Source: Anaerolineaceae bacterium UBA4781 (GTDB lineage Bacteria > Chloroflexota > Anaerolineae > Anaerolineales > Anaerolineaceae). From it: DNA of 14,126 nt. Shown piece after piece: positions 7,297 through 13,831 of the stretch. Location: positions 15,866-29,991 of the forward strand of contig DHHD01000069.1 in NCBI GenBank assembly GCA_002403105.1, given 5' to 3'. Below the pieces are notes generated by a model, which did no database searches, had not been told where the DNA came from, and saw only the letters and a program-made list of their open reading frames with translations. The first letter of the stretch is position 1; every line of letters begins with the position of its first letter. The position numbers were made by a program, and so were the translations under genes.

Positions 7297-7815
7297 ATGG
7301 AACCGATTCTGGAAGTCAACCCGGTGTGGAAAGTTCGATCAAATCATGCCCTGGAACACGCCACCCTGCATGTATTGGCTACCAAAGCAACCCTGGCGAG
7401 GATGAGCGGGTTTTCAGATGCGGGGGGATTTTGGCTGCTGGGAGAGGTGCCGACTGACCTGGTATTTGAAAACGCCCGTAAAGCATTGGAGCGGATGCAA
7501 GCCGGGGAAACAGGTCTGGCAATTCATGAGAACTGCGGATCCAACCTGGTGCCCAGCATCGCAGTGTCAGGTGGATTAGTCTGGCTGGCAATGGCGGGTG
7601 CAGGAAAAGACCTGCGCAAGAAAGCGATACGTTTTCCATTAGCCGTAGTGCTGGCGCTGATAGGCTTTGAAGCTGCCAAACCAGCGGGTCCGTTATTGCA
7701 GGAAAAAGCAGTATCTACAGATCATGTGGCCAATATGCTGGTACGGGAAGTGCGCTGTTATAGACCCTATGGTTTGGTTATCCACCGCGTGATCACGGAA
7801 TTCAAGGTAGATTAA
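7297..7815 (+). CDS. DUF6391-like protein of unknown function
   Basis: A 172-residue protein that I place by memory in DUF6391, an uncharacterised family of Chloroflexota and Cyanobacteria; the family name is the uncertain part. Seen: an N-terminal NHALEHATLHVL stretch with histidines H17, H21 and H25 spaced four apart on a likely helix, IHENCGSN (about 85-92), and a hydrophobic segment at about 93-101 and again near 108-122 that could be one or two membrane helices, with a basic patch KDLRKKAIR between them. The histidine row could bind a metal or haem, but this is inference. The ATG follows AGAGGT at good spacing. It sits between radA and holA with gaps of 17 and 4 bases, so it is almost surely co-transcribed with them. 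Confidence 0.7.
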   Translation: MEPILEVNPVWKVRSNHALEHATLHVLATKATLARMSGFSDAGGFWLLGEVPTDLVFENARKALERMQAGETGLAIHENCGSNLVPSIAVSGGLVWLAMAGAGKDLRKKAIRFPLAVVLALIGFEAAKPAGPLLQEKAVSTDHVANMLVREVRCYRPYGLVIHRVITEFKVD

Positions 7816-7819
7816 AGAA

Positions 7820-8857
7820 ATGCCGGATATGAAGCATTTAGAGATCAAGAAAGGATGTTCCGTATATTTCTTTATTGGTGATGACCTGGATGCACTGCAA
7901 GCAGTAGAACGTGCCATGATCGGTGAGGTGGGAAACCCGGATATGGCGACTCTTAATATTGCACGTCTGAATGGGCGGACGGACAACTTGGATGAACTGG
8001 TCAAGAATATTGGTCTTTTCCCGTTTGGTGTTGAGAAACGATTGGTGATCTACACGGATTCTCTGGAACGCATCCGCGATAAAAAGGATATTGAACGCTG
8101 GCAGAAGATCGTGGAAAATGTACCCCCCTCCACAATCTTGATGCTGGAATTTCCAACGATCCTGGTGAAGAAAAAAGAATGGATGTGGAAAGCGTATGCT
8201 GACCATACCTGGCTGGCTAAATGGGCGGAGCGAAAAGATGATTGGTTCTTTTTCAAAGAATTCCGTATTCCTTCCCGACGGGAACTGCCCGTGCGCATCA
8301 TACAGATGGCAAAAGATGAAGGGGGTCAGATTGAAAACCATGCCGCAGATGAACTGGCGCACCTGACCGGGGATGATATCCTGCTCATCAGGCAGGAAGT
8401 AAAAAAATTATGTATGTATGTAAATGGTGAAAGAAGCATCACCGCAGCGGATGTACGCTTGCTGTGTAGTACGATCCCCGAGGAAGATGTGTTTGCGATG
8501 GTGGATGCTTTTGCATTAGGAGATGCCCCCAAAGCACTGCATCACTTGAAATTAATGTTCGCCAATCAGGATTATGTGCGTGTATTCTCCATAGTCGTGC
8601 GCCAGTTTCGCTTACTGCTGCTGGCGAAAGAAGCATTACAGGAAGGATCTGAGGGTAGTGTGGCTTCCCGGATCGGCGAAAGAGAATTTGTGGCTCAAAA
8701 AGCCATCCAGCAAAGCAAGCGATTTACTTTTGAGGAATTAGAGAACATCTATCGCGCACTGTATGACATGGATGGCGATGTCAAACGTGGAAACATAACC
8801 CCTGAAGTAGGGCTGGAATTGATCTTCTTTGAAAAAACCAGCCGTACAGTGCTTTAG
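7820..8857 (+). CDS. holA: DNA polymerase III subunit delta
   Basis: A 345-residue clamp-loader subunit that opens the beta sliding clamp for loading onto DNA at replication primers. Seen: the N-terminal VYFFIGDD segment (15-22), the AAA+-like fold without a functional P-loop, LLLIRQEVKKL (about 187-197), the VFAMVDAFALGDAPKAL segment (224-240), VRQFRLLLLAKE (260-271), and the conserved tail with a DMDGDVKRGNITPEVGLELIFF pattern (316-337). This order and length are typical of HolA. The ATG at 7820 lies four bases after the upstream stop; the ribosome site (AAAGAA) is weak, which suggests translational coupling. A second ATG at 7829 is possible. The stop overlaps the convergent galE stop by four bases. 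Confidence 0.9.
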   Translation: MPDMKHLEIKKGCSVYFFIGDDLDALQAVERAMIGEVGNPDMATLNIARLNGRTDNLDELVKNIGLFPFGVEKRLVIYTDSLERIRDKKDIERWQKIVENVPPSTILMLEFPTILVKKKEWMWKAYADHTWLAKWAERKDDWFFFKEFRIPSRRELPVRIIQMAKDEGGQIENHAADELAHLTGDDILLIRQEVKKLCMYVNGERSITAADVRLLCSTIPEEDVFAMVDAFALGDAPKALHHLKLMFANQDYVRVFSIVVRQFRLLLLAKEALQEGSEGSVASRIGEREFVAQKAIQQSKRFTFEELENIYRALYDMDGDVKRGNITPEVGLELIFFEKTSRTVL

Positions 8858-9867
8858 GAATAATGCAAAACCTGATCGCGAATGGCGCCCCATTTCAGCG
8901 CATCCGCAATTCCCTGTTCGATGGTAAGTTCGGTTTTCCAATTTAAAAGCCTGGCAGCCAGGTCAGCATTGGCATAAGAACCGGTTGAATCACCTGGCCG
9001 ACGGGCTGCTTCGCGTTTATTAATAGGTTGCCCGATGACGGATTCAAAAGCGTTCACCAATTCGCGCACGGTCACACCATTTCCGGAACCCAGATTAATG
9101 ACCAAATAATTATCTTGTGGATTGCCTGCTCGCTCAAAGACCCCGTCGAAATCGGTAACAGCTAAGATATGAGCGCGTGCCAGATCCCAGATGTGAATAT
9201 AATCGCGAATGCCCGTCCCATCGCGGGTGGGATAATCGGTGCCGGTGATCAGGAATTCCGGCAGGCGGCCAAGCTGCACCTCTACCAATTTCGCCAGCAC
9301 ATGCGAAGGGTTTTGCAGATGTAATCCCGAGCGCATTTTTGGGTCGGCACCGATGGGATTGAAATAGCGCAGCGCAATACCATGCATGCCATAAGCCTGG
9401 CAAAAATCTTTCAATACCATTTCCATCACCATTTTGGTACGCGCATAGGGATTGGTGGGATTTAATGGAGAGGTCTCGGTGACCATGAAACCAGGCACGG
9501 TATCATAGATCGAAGCGGAAGAGCTGAATACCACCCGCTTGCAGCCAGCTACATGGAGAGAATGGAACAGTTCCAGCGATTTACCGACATTCTCACGGTA
9601 ATATTCATACGGTTTTTGGGTCGATTCGGGTACCACGATAAGAGCGGCACAATGAATGGCAGCTTGAATATCCGAGTGATCCTCAAAGATACCTTGCACC
9701 AGTGCTCTATCCGCAATATCGCCCTTGTAGAAAATACGACCTTTGGTAAATTCAGGACGGCCGGTGACCAGCGAGTCGAGAATGATCGGTGTATGCCCAT
9801 TCTCTTCAAGGGCTGAACAAATAGTGCTGCCAATATATCCGGCACCCCCGGTGATGAGAAATTTCAT
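8854..9867 (-). CDS. galE: UDP-glucose 4-epimerase
   Basis: A 337-residue extended short-chain dehydrogenase/reductase that interconverts UDP-glucose and UDP-galactose using tightly bound NAD+. Seen: the nucleotide-binding GGAGYIG (7-13), FSSSASIYD (114-122) with the catalytic Ser/Thr region, the active-site YARTK (Y141, K145), RYFNPIGADP (167-176) and GTDYPTRDGTGIRDYIHIWDLA (209-230), a signature of GalE. Length is normal. The ATG follows a strong GGAGGG site 3 bases before it. It lies 47 bases downstream of the transaldolase gene on the same strand with no terminator between, so co-transcription is likely. Its TAA overlaps the holA TAG on the opposite strand. A related UDP-sugar epimerase specificity cannot be excluded. 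Confidence 0.93.
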   Translation of the reverse strand: MKFLITGGAGYIGSTICSALEENGHTPIILDSLVTGRPEFTKGRIFYKGDIADRALVQGIFEDHSDIQAAIHCAALIVVPESTQKPYEYYRENVGKSLELFHSLHVAGCKRVVFSSSASIYDTVPGFMVTETSPLNPTNPYARTKMVMEMVLKDFCQAYGMHGIALRYFNPIGADPKMRSGLHLQNPSHVLAKLVEVQLGRLPEFLITGTDYPTRDGTGIRDYIHIWDLARAHILAVTDFDGVFERAGNPQDNYLVINLGSGNGVTVRELVNAFESVIGQPINKREAARRPGDSTGSYANADLAARLLNWKTELTIEQGIADALKWGAIRDQVLHYS

Positions 9868-9914
9868 GATCCCTCCAGACCTTTATAAAATCAAGTCTCT
9901 GTTTTAGTTGGTCG

Positions 9915-10553
9915 TTAAACGATACCACAACCGGTGGCATTGAAATCAGCCACCGCTTTTTGGGAAAATTCATTATCTGCCAGGCTTTTCAGCAGATCAA
10001 ATTTAATGGAAAGGTGTTTCACACCGGCACTGGCAGCTTCAAAAACTTCCTGCTTACTCTTGAAACTGGCGGCCAGCACTTCAATGCCCTCGCAGCCAGA
10101 GAGAACGCGCATCATTTTTGAACCCAATTCGGCGCCATCCGACATCCATTGTTTGGCGCGGTTGTGATAATAGATGGCATAGCGCACACCACAAGCATGG
10201 GCTAACAGAGCCTGCTCGGGGGAGAAGATGGCGGTGATACCGCACGCATAATCATCCGAAAGACGAGCGGCAGCTTGAAAACCGAGGGTGGTAGCCGGGA
10301 TCTTTAGAACCAATTGATCTTCCAGAATACGATGAGCTGCGAGCGCTTCTTGCTGCATGCCTTCCAGAGTGGGAGCGGTAAGTTGATAAAAGATATACCC
10401 ATCCACGATCTCTGCCATTTTTATTAATGTTTCGCGGGGCGGTAGTGGGCTTTTTGCCAGCAAACTCGGATTGGTGGTGGCACCGCCGATCCAACCCCAA
10501 CTGGCGGCCTGCTGTATTTCTTCAATGATAGCGGAATCAACAAAAATGGTCAT
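9915..10553 (-). CDS. fsa: Transaldolase-family fructose-6-phosphate aldolase
   Basis: A 212-residue protein in the small transaldolase subfamily (FSA/TalC, about 215-220 residues). Seen: MTIFVDSA with D6, ATTNPSLLA (25-33) carrying the conserved Asn, the Schiff-base lysine K84 in LVLKIPATT, YYHNR (128-132) matching the Tyr and Arg of FSA, and AASFKS (161-166). Members either cleave fructose-6-phosphate to dihydroxyacetone and glyceraldehyde-3-phosphate or act as transaldolases in the pentose phosphate pathway; sequence alone does not settle which. The ATG at 10553 is chosen because AGGAG lies 5 bases before it. The frame stays open up to 10643, but that extension runs through the palindrome and promoter and is not family-like. 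Likely first gene of an fsa-galE transcript. Confidence 0.87.
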   Translation of the reverse strand: MTIFVDSAIIEEIQQAASWGWIGGATTNPSLLAKSPLPPRETLIKMAEIVDGYIFYQLTAPTLEGMQQEALAAHRILEDQLVLKIPATTLGFQAAARLSDDYACGITAIFSPEQALLAHACGVRYAIYYHNRAKQWMSDGAELGSKMMRVLSGCEGIEVLAASFKSKQEVFEAASAGVKHLSIKFDLLKSLADNEFSQKAVADFNATGCGIV

Positions 10554-10572
10554 GGCATCTCCTGAACGATCG

Positions 10573-10612
10573 CGATTTATTATATCCCAACCAGACTGGG
10601 ATAAATAAATCG
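10573..10612. promoter_or_regulatory. Long inverted repeat over the fsa promoter
   Basis: A 17-base left arm (10573-10589) pairs with a 16-base right arm (10597-10612) with a single bulged base, around a 7-base centre. On the reverse strand a perfect TATAAT (10578-10583) lies inside one arm, 24 bases before the fsa start. The palindrome therefore covers the core promoter, as a repressor operator would. It could instead act as an RNA hairpin, but most of it would be upstream of the transcription start. Confidence 0.55.
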
Positions 10613-10634
10613 CACAAAATCTTATCAGGTTATC

Positions 10635-10674
10635 AAAACGCACATGTCAAACTACAGCGCGGCATGTGCGTTTT
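10635..10674. terminator. Bidirectional intrinsic terminator
   Basis: AAAACGCACATG (10635-10646) and CATGTGCGTTTT (10663-10674) are perfect 12-bp reverse complements with a 16-base loop. T-runs follow the stem on both strands. It lies 35 bases downstream of the DUF1508 stop and just upstream of the fsa promoter, so it most likely ends the minus-strand DUF1508 transcript and insulates fsa. Confidence 0.75.
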
Positions 10675-10708
10675 TCGTAAACACTATTTAATTTGAAGCC
10701 TGTAAACT

Positions 10709-11044
10709 CTATTCGGTCAGGTCTTTGATCTCTGCGGAAGGAGCATTTTCCTTTACGGATGCGATACCATTTTCCATACCGGATTTAGAGGAGTACATTT
10801 CGCTCTTGCCGATGATCTCTTTGTTCTTGGCTCTCAGCACAAAATATGGTTCGTGTTTTTTTGATTCCAGGCGTTCGAAGGCGCTGTCGGTTTTGCAATT
10901 CTTCTTGACTGAGTCAATACCGTTCATGGCGCCCGATTTGCTGGAATATTGCTCGCTGGTCAGAATAATGCGACCATTGGGAGCTTTCAGGTTAAAGGTG
11001 AAATCCCCTTTTTTACTTTTCTTGAGTTCAAATTTTGCTGCCAT
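10709..11044 (-). CDS. DUF1508 (YegP-like) protein, two tandem repeats
   Basis: A 111-residue small protein made of two copies of the DUF1508/YegP module, about residues 5-50 and 63-102. Seen: each copy carries F-x-L/V-x-A with a small polar turn, then I-I-x-x-S-E-x-Y-S-S-K-S-G-M/A-x-N-G-I-x-S-V-K. This YSSKSG...NGI..VK pattern is the family hallmark. E. coli YegP is of similar length with the same two-repeat design. The fold is a small beta-sheet with helix, and the function is not established. The ATG follows a strong GGAGG site with 6 bases between. It is a single-gene transcript ended by the terminator at 10635-10674, divergent from arfB. Confidence 0.9.
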   Translation of the reverse strand: MAAKFELKKSKKGDFTFNLKAPNGRIILTSEQYSSKSGAMNGIDSVKKNCKTDSAFERLESKKHEPYFVLRAKNKEIIGKSEMYSSKSGMENGIASVKENAPSAEIKDLTE

Positions 11045-11094
11045 TCGATACCTCCAAAATATTAATGGTTTTCAATTTGTGTTTCCTACTAATC

Positions 11095-11100
11095 ATTATA
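11095..11100 (-). promoter_or_regulatory. Possible -10 box for the DUF1508 gene
   Basis: The reverse strand reads TATAAT here, about 50 bases before the DUF1508 ATG. This allows a leader of about 45 bases carrying the GGAGG site. No good -35 box is seen at 16-18 bases. Confidence 0.4.
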
Positions 11101-11171
11101 CAGGCTGTGTGAATAAATGCGCTTGAGAGAAAAACAAATGGATATTCTCTTCTGCTGTGAATTTTGCTGCC

Positions 11172-11180
11172 TGATATACT
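11172..11180 (+). promoter_or_regulatory. Extended -10 promoter at the arfB start
   Basis: TGATATACT is an extended -10 element (TGn plus TATACT). Normal spacing places the transcription start at about 11187, exactly on the second ATG of the frame, so arfB is probably leaderless. Confidence 0.45.
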
Positions 11181-11186
11181 ATGGCC

Positions 11187-11609
11187 ATGATCACGATCAC
11201 GCCCTCTCTTGAACTGAATGAGAATGAAATTCACTATGCTTTCTATCATTCCTCCGGACCAGGCGGGCAGAATGTCAACAAGGTAGCGACCGCAGTGCAG
11301 CTGCGTTTTGATGTTCTTCACAGTCCCTCTCTGCCGGAACCCGTGCGTACGCGGTTGATAAAATTAGCGGGCAGGCGCATGACCAAAGAGGGAGAATTGG
11401 TCATTTCTTCCAGCCGTTATCGAACACAAGATGCGAATAAAGAGGATGCGTTAAATAAACTGGTTACATTAATACGGGAAGCTGCCCAGCCTCCACGCCA
11501 GCGGCGTGCGACCAACCCCAGCCGCGCTTCGGTGGAACGCAGATTACAGCATAAACACCAGCACGCGCACAAAAAGAGCGAACGGCGGCAATTCGATTTG
11601 GATAAATAG
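11187..11609 (+). CDS. arfB: Alternative ribosome-rescue factor / peptidyl-tRNA hydrolase ArfB
   Basis: A 140-residue release-factor-like protein that enters ribosomes stalled on mRNAs lacking a stop codon and hydrolyses the peptidyl-tRNA. Seen: the catalytic GGQ loop within SSGPGGQNVNK (GGQ at residues 26-28), the domain-3-like core RLIKLAGRRMTKEGELVISSSRYRTQDANKEDAL, and a basic, histidine-rich C-terminal tail that in ArfB lies in the empty mRNA channel. It lacks the codon-recognition domain of true release factors. Two starts are in frame, ATG at 11181 and ATG at 11187. The second is chosen because the extended -10 motif would place the transcript start there and no Shine-Dalgarno sequence exists. 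It is convergent with fic, only 8 bases away. A diverged copy of its last codons lies beyond fic. Confidence 0.93.
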   Translation: MITITPSLELNENEIHYAFYHSSGPGGQNVNKVATAVQLRFDVLHSPSLPEPVRTRLIKLAGRRMTKEGELVISSSRYRTQDANKEDALNKLVTLIREAAQPPRQRRATNPSRASVERRLQHKHQHAHKKSERRQFDLDK

Positions 11610-11617
11610 AAAGACTG

Positions 11618-12778
11618 CTACCTGCTCTCAGAAATTTGAAGCATAACAAGAATTGTTCTCGCGATGAAAATACGATTCCGTGCATTCCCAGTGGTTTCTT
11701 GAAGCAAATTGATTTTTATTAATTTCTCAACATAGTCATTGGCGGTTTTGAATGGAATTTCTAAACTCTTCGATAATTGGTTAATTGAAAAAATAGGACG
11801 GGTAAACAAAAAATCAAGCACAAGTGACATGCGATCTGAATTACGGTCATGCTCGGCAATGGATTGATATTGCAATCGTAACGCTTGTAATTGTTGGATA
11901 TGGGAAGTCCCATACTCTGCCTGTTCTTTAACACCATGCAAGAAGAAACATAACCAGTCTTCCCAGTTACTTCTCTGAGAAACAGCCAAAAGCAGGTCAT
12001 AATATTCATTCCGGTGCTTTTCAATGTAAGCGCTCAAATTCAACATAGGTTTTGATAATAACCCCCATTCATTAAGAAGCAACACGATCAATAAGCGACC
12101 CACCCTGCCATTCCCATCCAGAAATGGATGGATGGCCTCGAACTGATAGTGAATCAATCCAATACGAATGAGAGGTGGAATTTCAGAAGGAGCATGGATG
12201 AATTTTTCCAAATCGCCCAAGCATTGATGCATTTCTTCTACCGGAGGAGGAACATAAGCAGCGCTGGTAAGCGTGCTGCCTACCGGACCAATCCAATTTT
12301 GAGTTTGACGAAATTCTCCCGGAGTGAGTTTTCCTCCGCGCACATTTTCCATTAGTTTGGCATGCAATTCTCGAATGAAGCGTAAACTGAGAGGGAGGGA
12401 TTGAAGACGTTCCATCCCATACTGCATAGCGCAGACATAGTTATGGACTTCACGTACGTCATCGATAGATTCAAAAAAGGGTAATTGTCTTGCCTCATAA
12501 GCGTAGAGATCAATTAATGAAGCATGAGTTCCTTCTATTCGAGATGAAATAACAGCTTCACTACGTATAAATGATTGATCTAAAATCCTTGGAAAGGGAA
12601 AAGAATCAATCAATCCAACCATACGGCTTAAGGCACGTTCGGCTTCCGCCAATTCTGAAATCAATGGAAGTGACCAATTCATTTCCGGAGGTAACAAGTT
12701 CGGAACAAAAGCCCAATACCCGCTTTGGGTGTGGATAGTTTTTCCGGCTGCCGAATCAGTGAAATTTTTTGGATCCAT
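11618..12778 (-). CDS. Fic-domain protein, class II autoinhibited type, with C-terminal winged helix
   Basis: A 386-residue Fic enzyme, which usually transfers AMP from ATP to a hydroxyl group on a target protein. Seen (numbering from this ATG): an N-terminal Fic_N-like helical region, the inhibitory motif SSRIEG (78-83; S-x3-E-G) placed before the Fic core as in class II proteins, a flap near VGSTLTSAAYVPPP (about 166-179), and the complete catalytic motif HPFLDGNGRVGR (217-228). The last ~70 residues look like a winged helix (INQLSKSLEIPFKTANDYVEKLIKINLL). Length and layout resemble the Shewanella SoFic type. All key residues are present, so it should be active once inhibition is relieved. 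The ATG at 12778 is chosen; a TTG at 12784 in the same frame is also possible, with AAGG nearby. No antitoxin gene is adjacent. It is convergent on arfB. Confidence 0.92.
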   Translation of the reverse strand: MDPKNFTDSAAGKTIHTQSGYWAFVPNLLPPEMNWSLPLISELAEAERALSRMVGLIDSFPFPRILDQSFIRSEAVISSRIEGTHASLIDLYAYEARQLPFFESIDDVREVHNYVCAMQYGMERLQSLPLSLRFIRELHAKLMENVRGGKLTPGEFRQTQNWIGPVGSTLTSAAYVPPPVEEMHQCLGDLEKFIHAPSEIPPLIRIGLIHYQFEAIHPFLDGNGRVGRLLIVLLLNEWGLLSKPMLNLSAYIEKHRNEYYDLLLAVSQRSNWEDWLCFFLHGVKEQAEYGTSHIQQLQALRLQYQSIAEHDRNSDRMSLVLDFLFTRPIFSINQLSKSLEIPFKTANDYVEKLIKINLLQETTGNARNRIFIARTILVMLQISESR

Positions 12779-12857
12779 TTCCAATTTACCTTACATACAA
12801 ATGTGTAAATAACACTCTTCCATATTAACACCTAATATCAAAAGCGTAAATATGGAA

Positions 12858-12876
12858 TTGAATTTGCTTATTCATC
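12858..12876. repeat. 19-base repeat, copy 1
   Basis: TTGAATTTGCTTATTCATC here matches 13832-13850 at 18 of 19 bases. It contains a 5-bp dyad (TGAAT, ATTCA) around a 6-base centre. In copy 2 the repeat covers the stop codon of the EamA-type gene; here no gene end is recognisable. Confidence 0.4.
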
Positions 12877-12924
12877 CCCTTTAAAAATATACAAACTGAA
12901 TCATCAGCCACACGTTGATAATAA

Positions 12925-12992
12925 GCCGATTACAGCATAAGCGCCAACACGCGCGTAAAAAGGGCGAGCGGCGGTCTATGGATATAGAAATT
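12925..12992 (+). pseudogene. Remnant of a second arfB 3' end
   Basis: The forward strand encodes RLQHKRQHARKKGERR, which matches 13 of 16 residues of the arfB C-terminal tail (RLQHKHQHAHKKSERR). At DNA level, 42 of the first 50 bases match arfB 11539-11588. Four of the seven changed codons are synonymous and the frame has no indel. Similarity fades after that, though MDIEI still recalls FDLDK. Nothing of the upstream GGQ core is present, so this is a truncated tail and not a gene. It lies in the same orientation as arfB, on the far side of fic. Confidence 0.75.
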
Positions 12993-13002
12993 AGAACAGG
13001 AT

Positions 13003-13713
13003 TTATTCTTCGTAGATCTTCAGATATTCCGGATCCTTGCGGATATTTTCGAAATCAGGGTCTTCTTTGGACCATTCTTTCATTTCCGGGTTCATTTTGA
13101 GAGCTTTTTTAAGGGTGGAAATAGCTTTTTCTCTCATACCGGAAACAGAATAGAAACAAGCCAGGTTATAAATAGCAATGTATTCCCATTCGGGCAGGAT
13201 CTTCAACTGGGCAACCAGATTCTCCTGCATGGCAACGCCTTCATCCAAACGGTTGTGTTCGGCAAGGTAGCGAGTATAATGCCATTCATCGTGCCAACAA
13301 TCTCCCAGAAATTGATGATAAAGTGCTCTTCCACGCATCCATTCATACTTCTCGGTGTCGGTCAGGTCTTCTTCGCTGAGTTTATCAAGCCATTTCAACA
13401 CTTCCTGCCTGACGCGCTTATTTTCTTTCAAAACGATATCCCAGGAATCATTCTTGTGCTCTTCAAGTAATCCATCATTGATACTGTTCGTATCTTCAGA
13501 CATCTTTTTTACTTCTTTGCCCTGCGAAGCAGCCTGCAGACGTTCCAAAAAAACATTCCACCAGAAGGCGCTGTGCACAAGCACATCTTTAAAGGTCCAG
13601 CGTTTTACTGAGCCAACTTCTTTCTTTTCTTTTTCTGAAAGACTGTCGAGCAGAGCCTGCTGATCTGCGGCAACTACCTCGATGATCTTATTTATTTTTT
13701 CTTTTATACTCAT
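13003..13713 (-). CDS. DinB-like four-helix protein with C-terminal TPR-like tail
   Basis: A 236-residue soluble protein. Seen: residues 1-160 look like a DinB/DfsB-type four-helix bundle, with a candidate metal triad H47 (DVLVHSAFWW) plus H141 and H145 in WHDEWH, the usual H and HxxxH arrangement. Residues 175-236 look like a TPR-type helical pair (YIAIYNLACFYSVSGMREKAISTLKKALKMNP) followed by the DPDFENIRKDPEYLK ending often seen after TPRs. Some DinB-superfamily proteins are metal-dependent thiol transferases; no substrate can be assigned here. The ATG at 13713 is chosen because GCAGGT lies 7 bases before it. The open frame reaches 13782, but that extension covers the promoter. It appears monocistronic. 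Confidence 0.72.
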   Translation of the reverse strand: MSIKEKINKIIEVVAADQQALLDSLSEKEKKEVGSVKRWTFKDVLVHSAFWWNVFLERLQAASQGKEVKKMSEDTNSINDGLLEEHKNDSWDIVLKENKRVRQEVLKWLDKLSEEDLTDTEKYEWMRGRALYHQFLGDCWHDEWHYTRYLAEHNRLDEGVAMQENLVAQLKILPEWEYIAIYNLACFYSVSGMREKAISTLKKALKMNPEMKEWSKEDPDFENIRKDPEYLKIYEE

Positions 13714-13746
13714 GGGTTTTACCTGCTTCTTATGGATAGTGCTTTC

Positions 13747-13775
13747 ATTGTAACAAAGGAGTGAAAAGAAACCAA
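13747..13775 (-). promoter_or_regulatory. Promoter of the DinB-like gene
   Basis: On the reverse strand TTGGTT (13770-13775) and TACAAT (13747-13752) are separated by exactly 17 bases. This is a good vegetative -35/-10 pair, giving a leader of about 27 bases before the ATG at 13713. Confidence 0.6.
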
Positions 13776-13831
13776 TATACAATAGTACTGGACGCGCTTG
13801 ATGGATGATATTTCTTATAGAAAACGTGTAT

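Larger units (their letters stand above)
12785..13002. other. AT-rich non-coding stretch between fic and the DinB-like gene
   Basis: This stretch has no intact gene. It must hold the fic promoter, but no clear -35/-10 pair is seen. It also contains an imperfect dyad just upstream of fic (TTACA ... TGTAA, 12791-12808), one copy of a 19-base repeat (12858-12876) and the arfB tail remnant (12925-12992). Confidence 0.6.

Noticed and set aside
10554..10643. N-terminal extension of the transaldolase by 30 residues
   Set aside because: The extension covers the palindrome and the TATAAT box, while the internal ATG has a strong AGGAG site and the family N-terminus.
11618..12992. A complete integrative element between the two arfB tails
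   Set aside because: Only fic is present between them, with no integrase, transposase or terminal inverted repeats; the scar is reported but not called an element.
12915..13100. A 61-codon open frame on the plus strand
   Set aside because: Its first part is the arfB tail remnant and the rest is the antisense of the DinB-like gene; no ribosome site.
13714..13782. N-terminal extension of the DinB-like protein by 23 residues, resembling a hydrophobic leader
   Set aside because: It overlaps a good -35/-10 pair, and a ribosome site precedes the internal ATG at 13713.
13806..13830. Terminator for the EamA-type gene from the TTTCT/AGAAA hairpin
   Set aside because: The stem is only 5 bp, AT-rich and without a proper T-run on the reverse strand.
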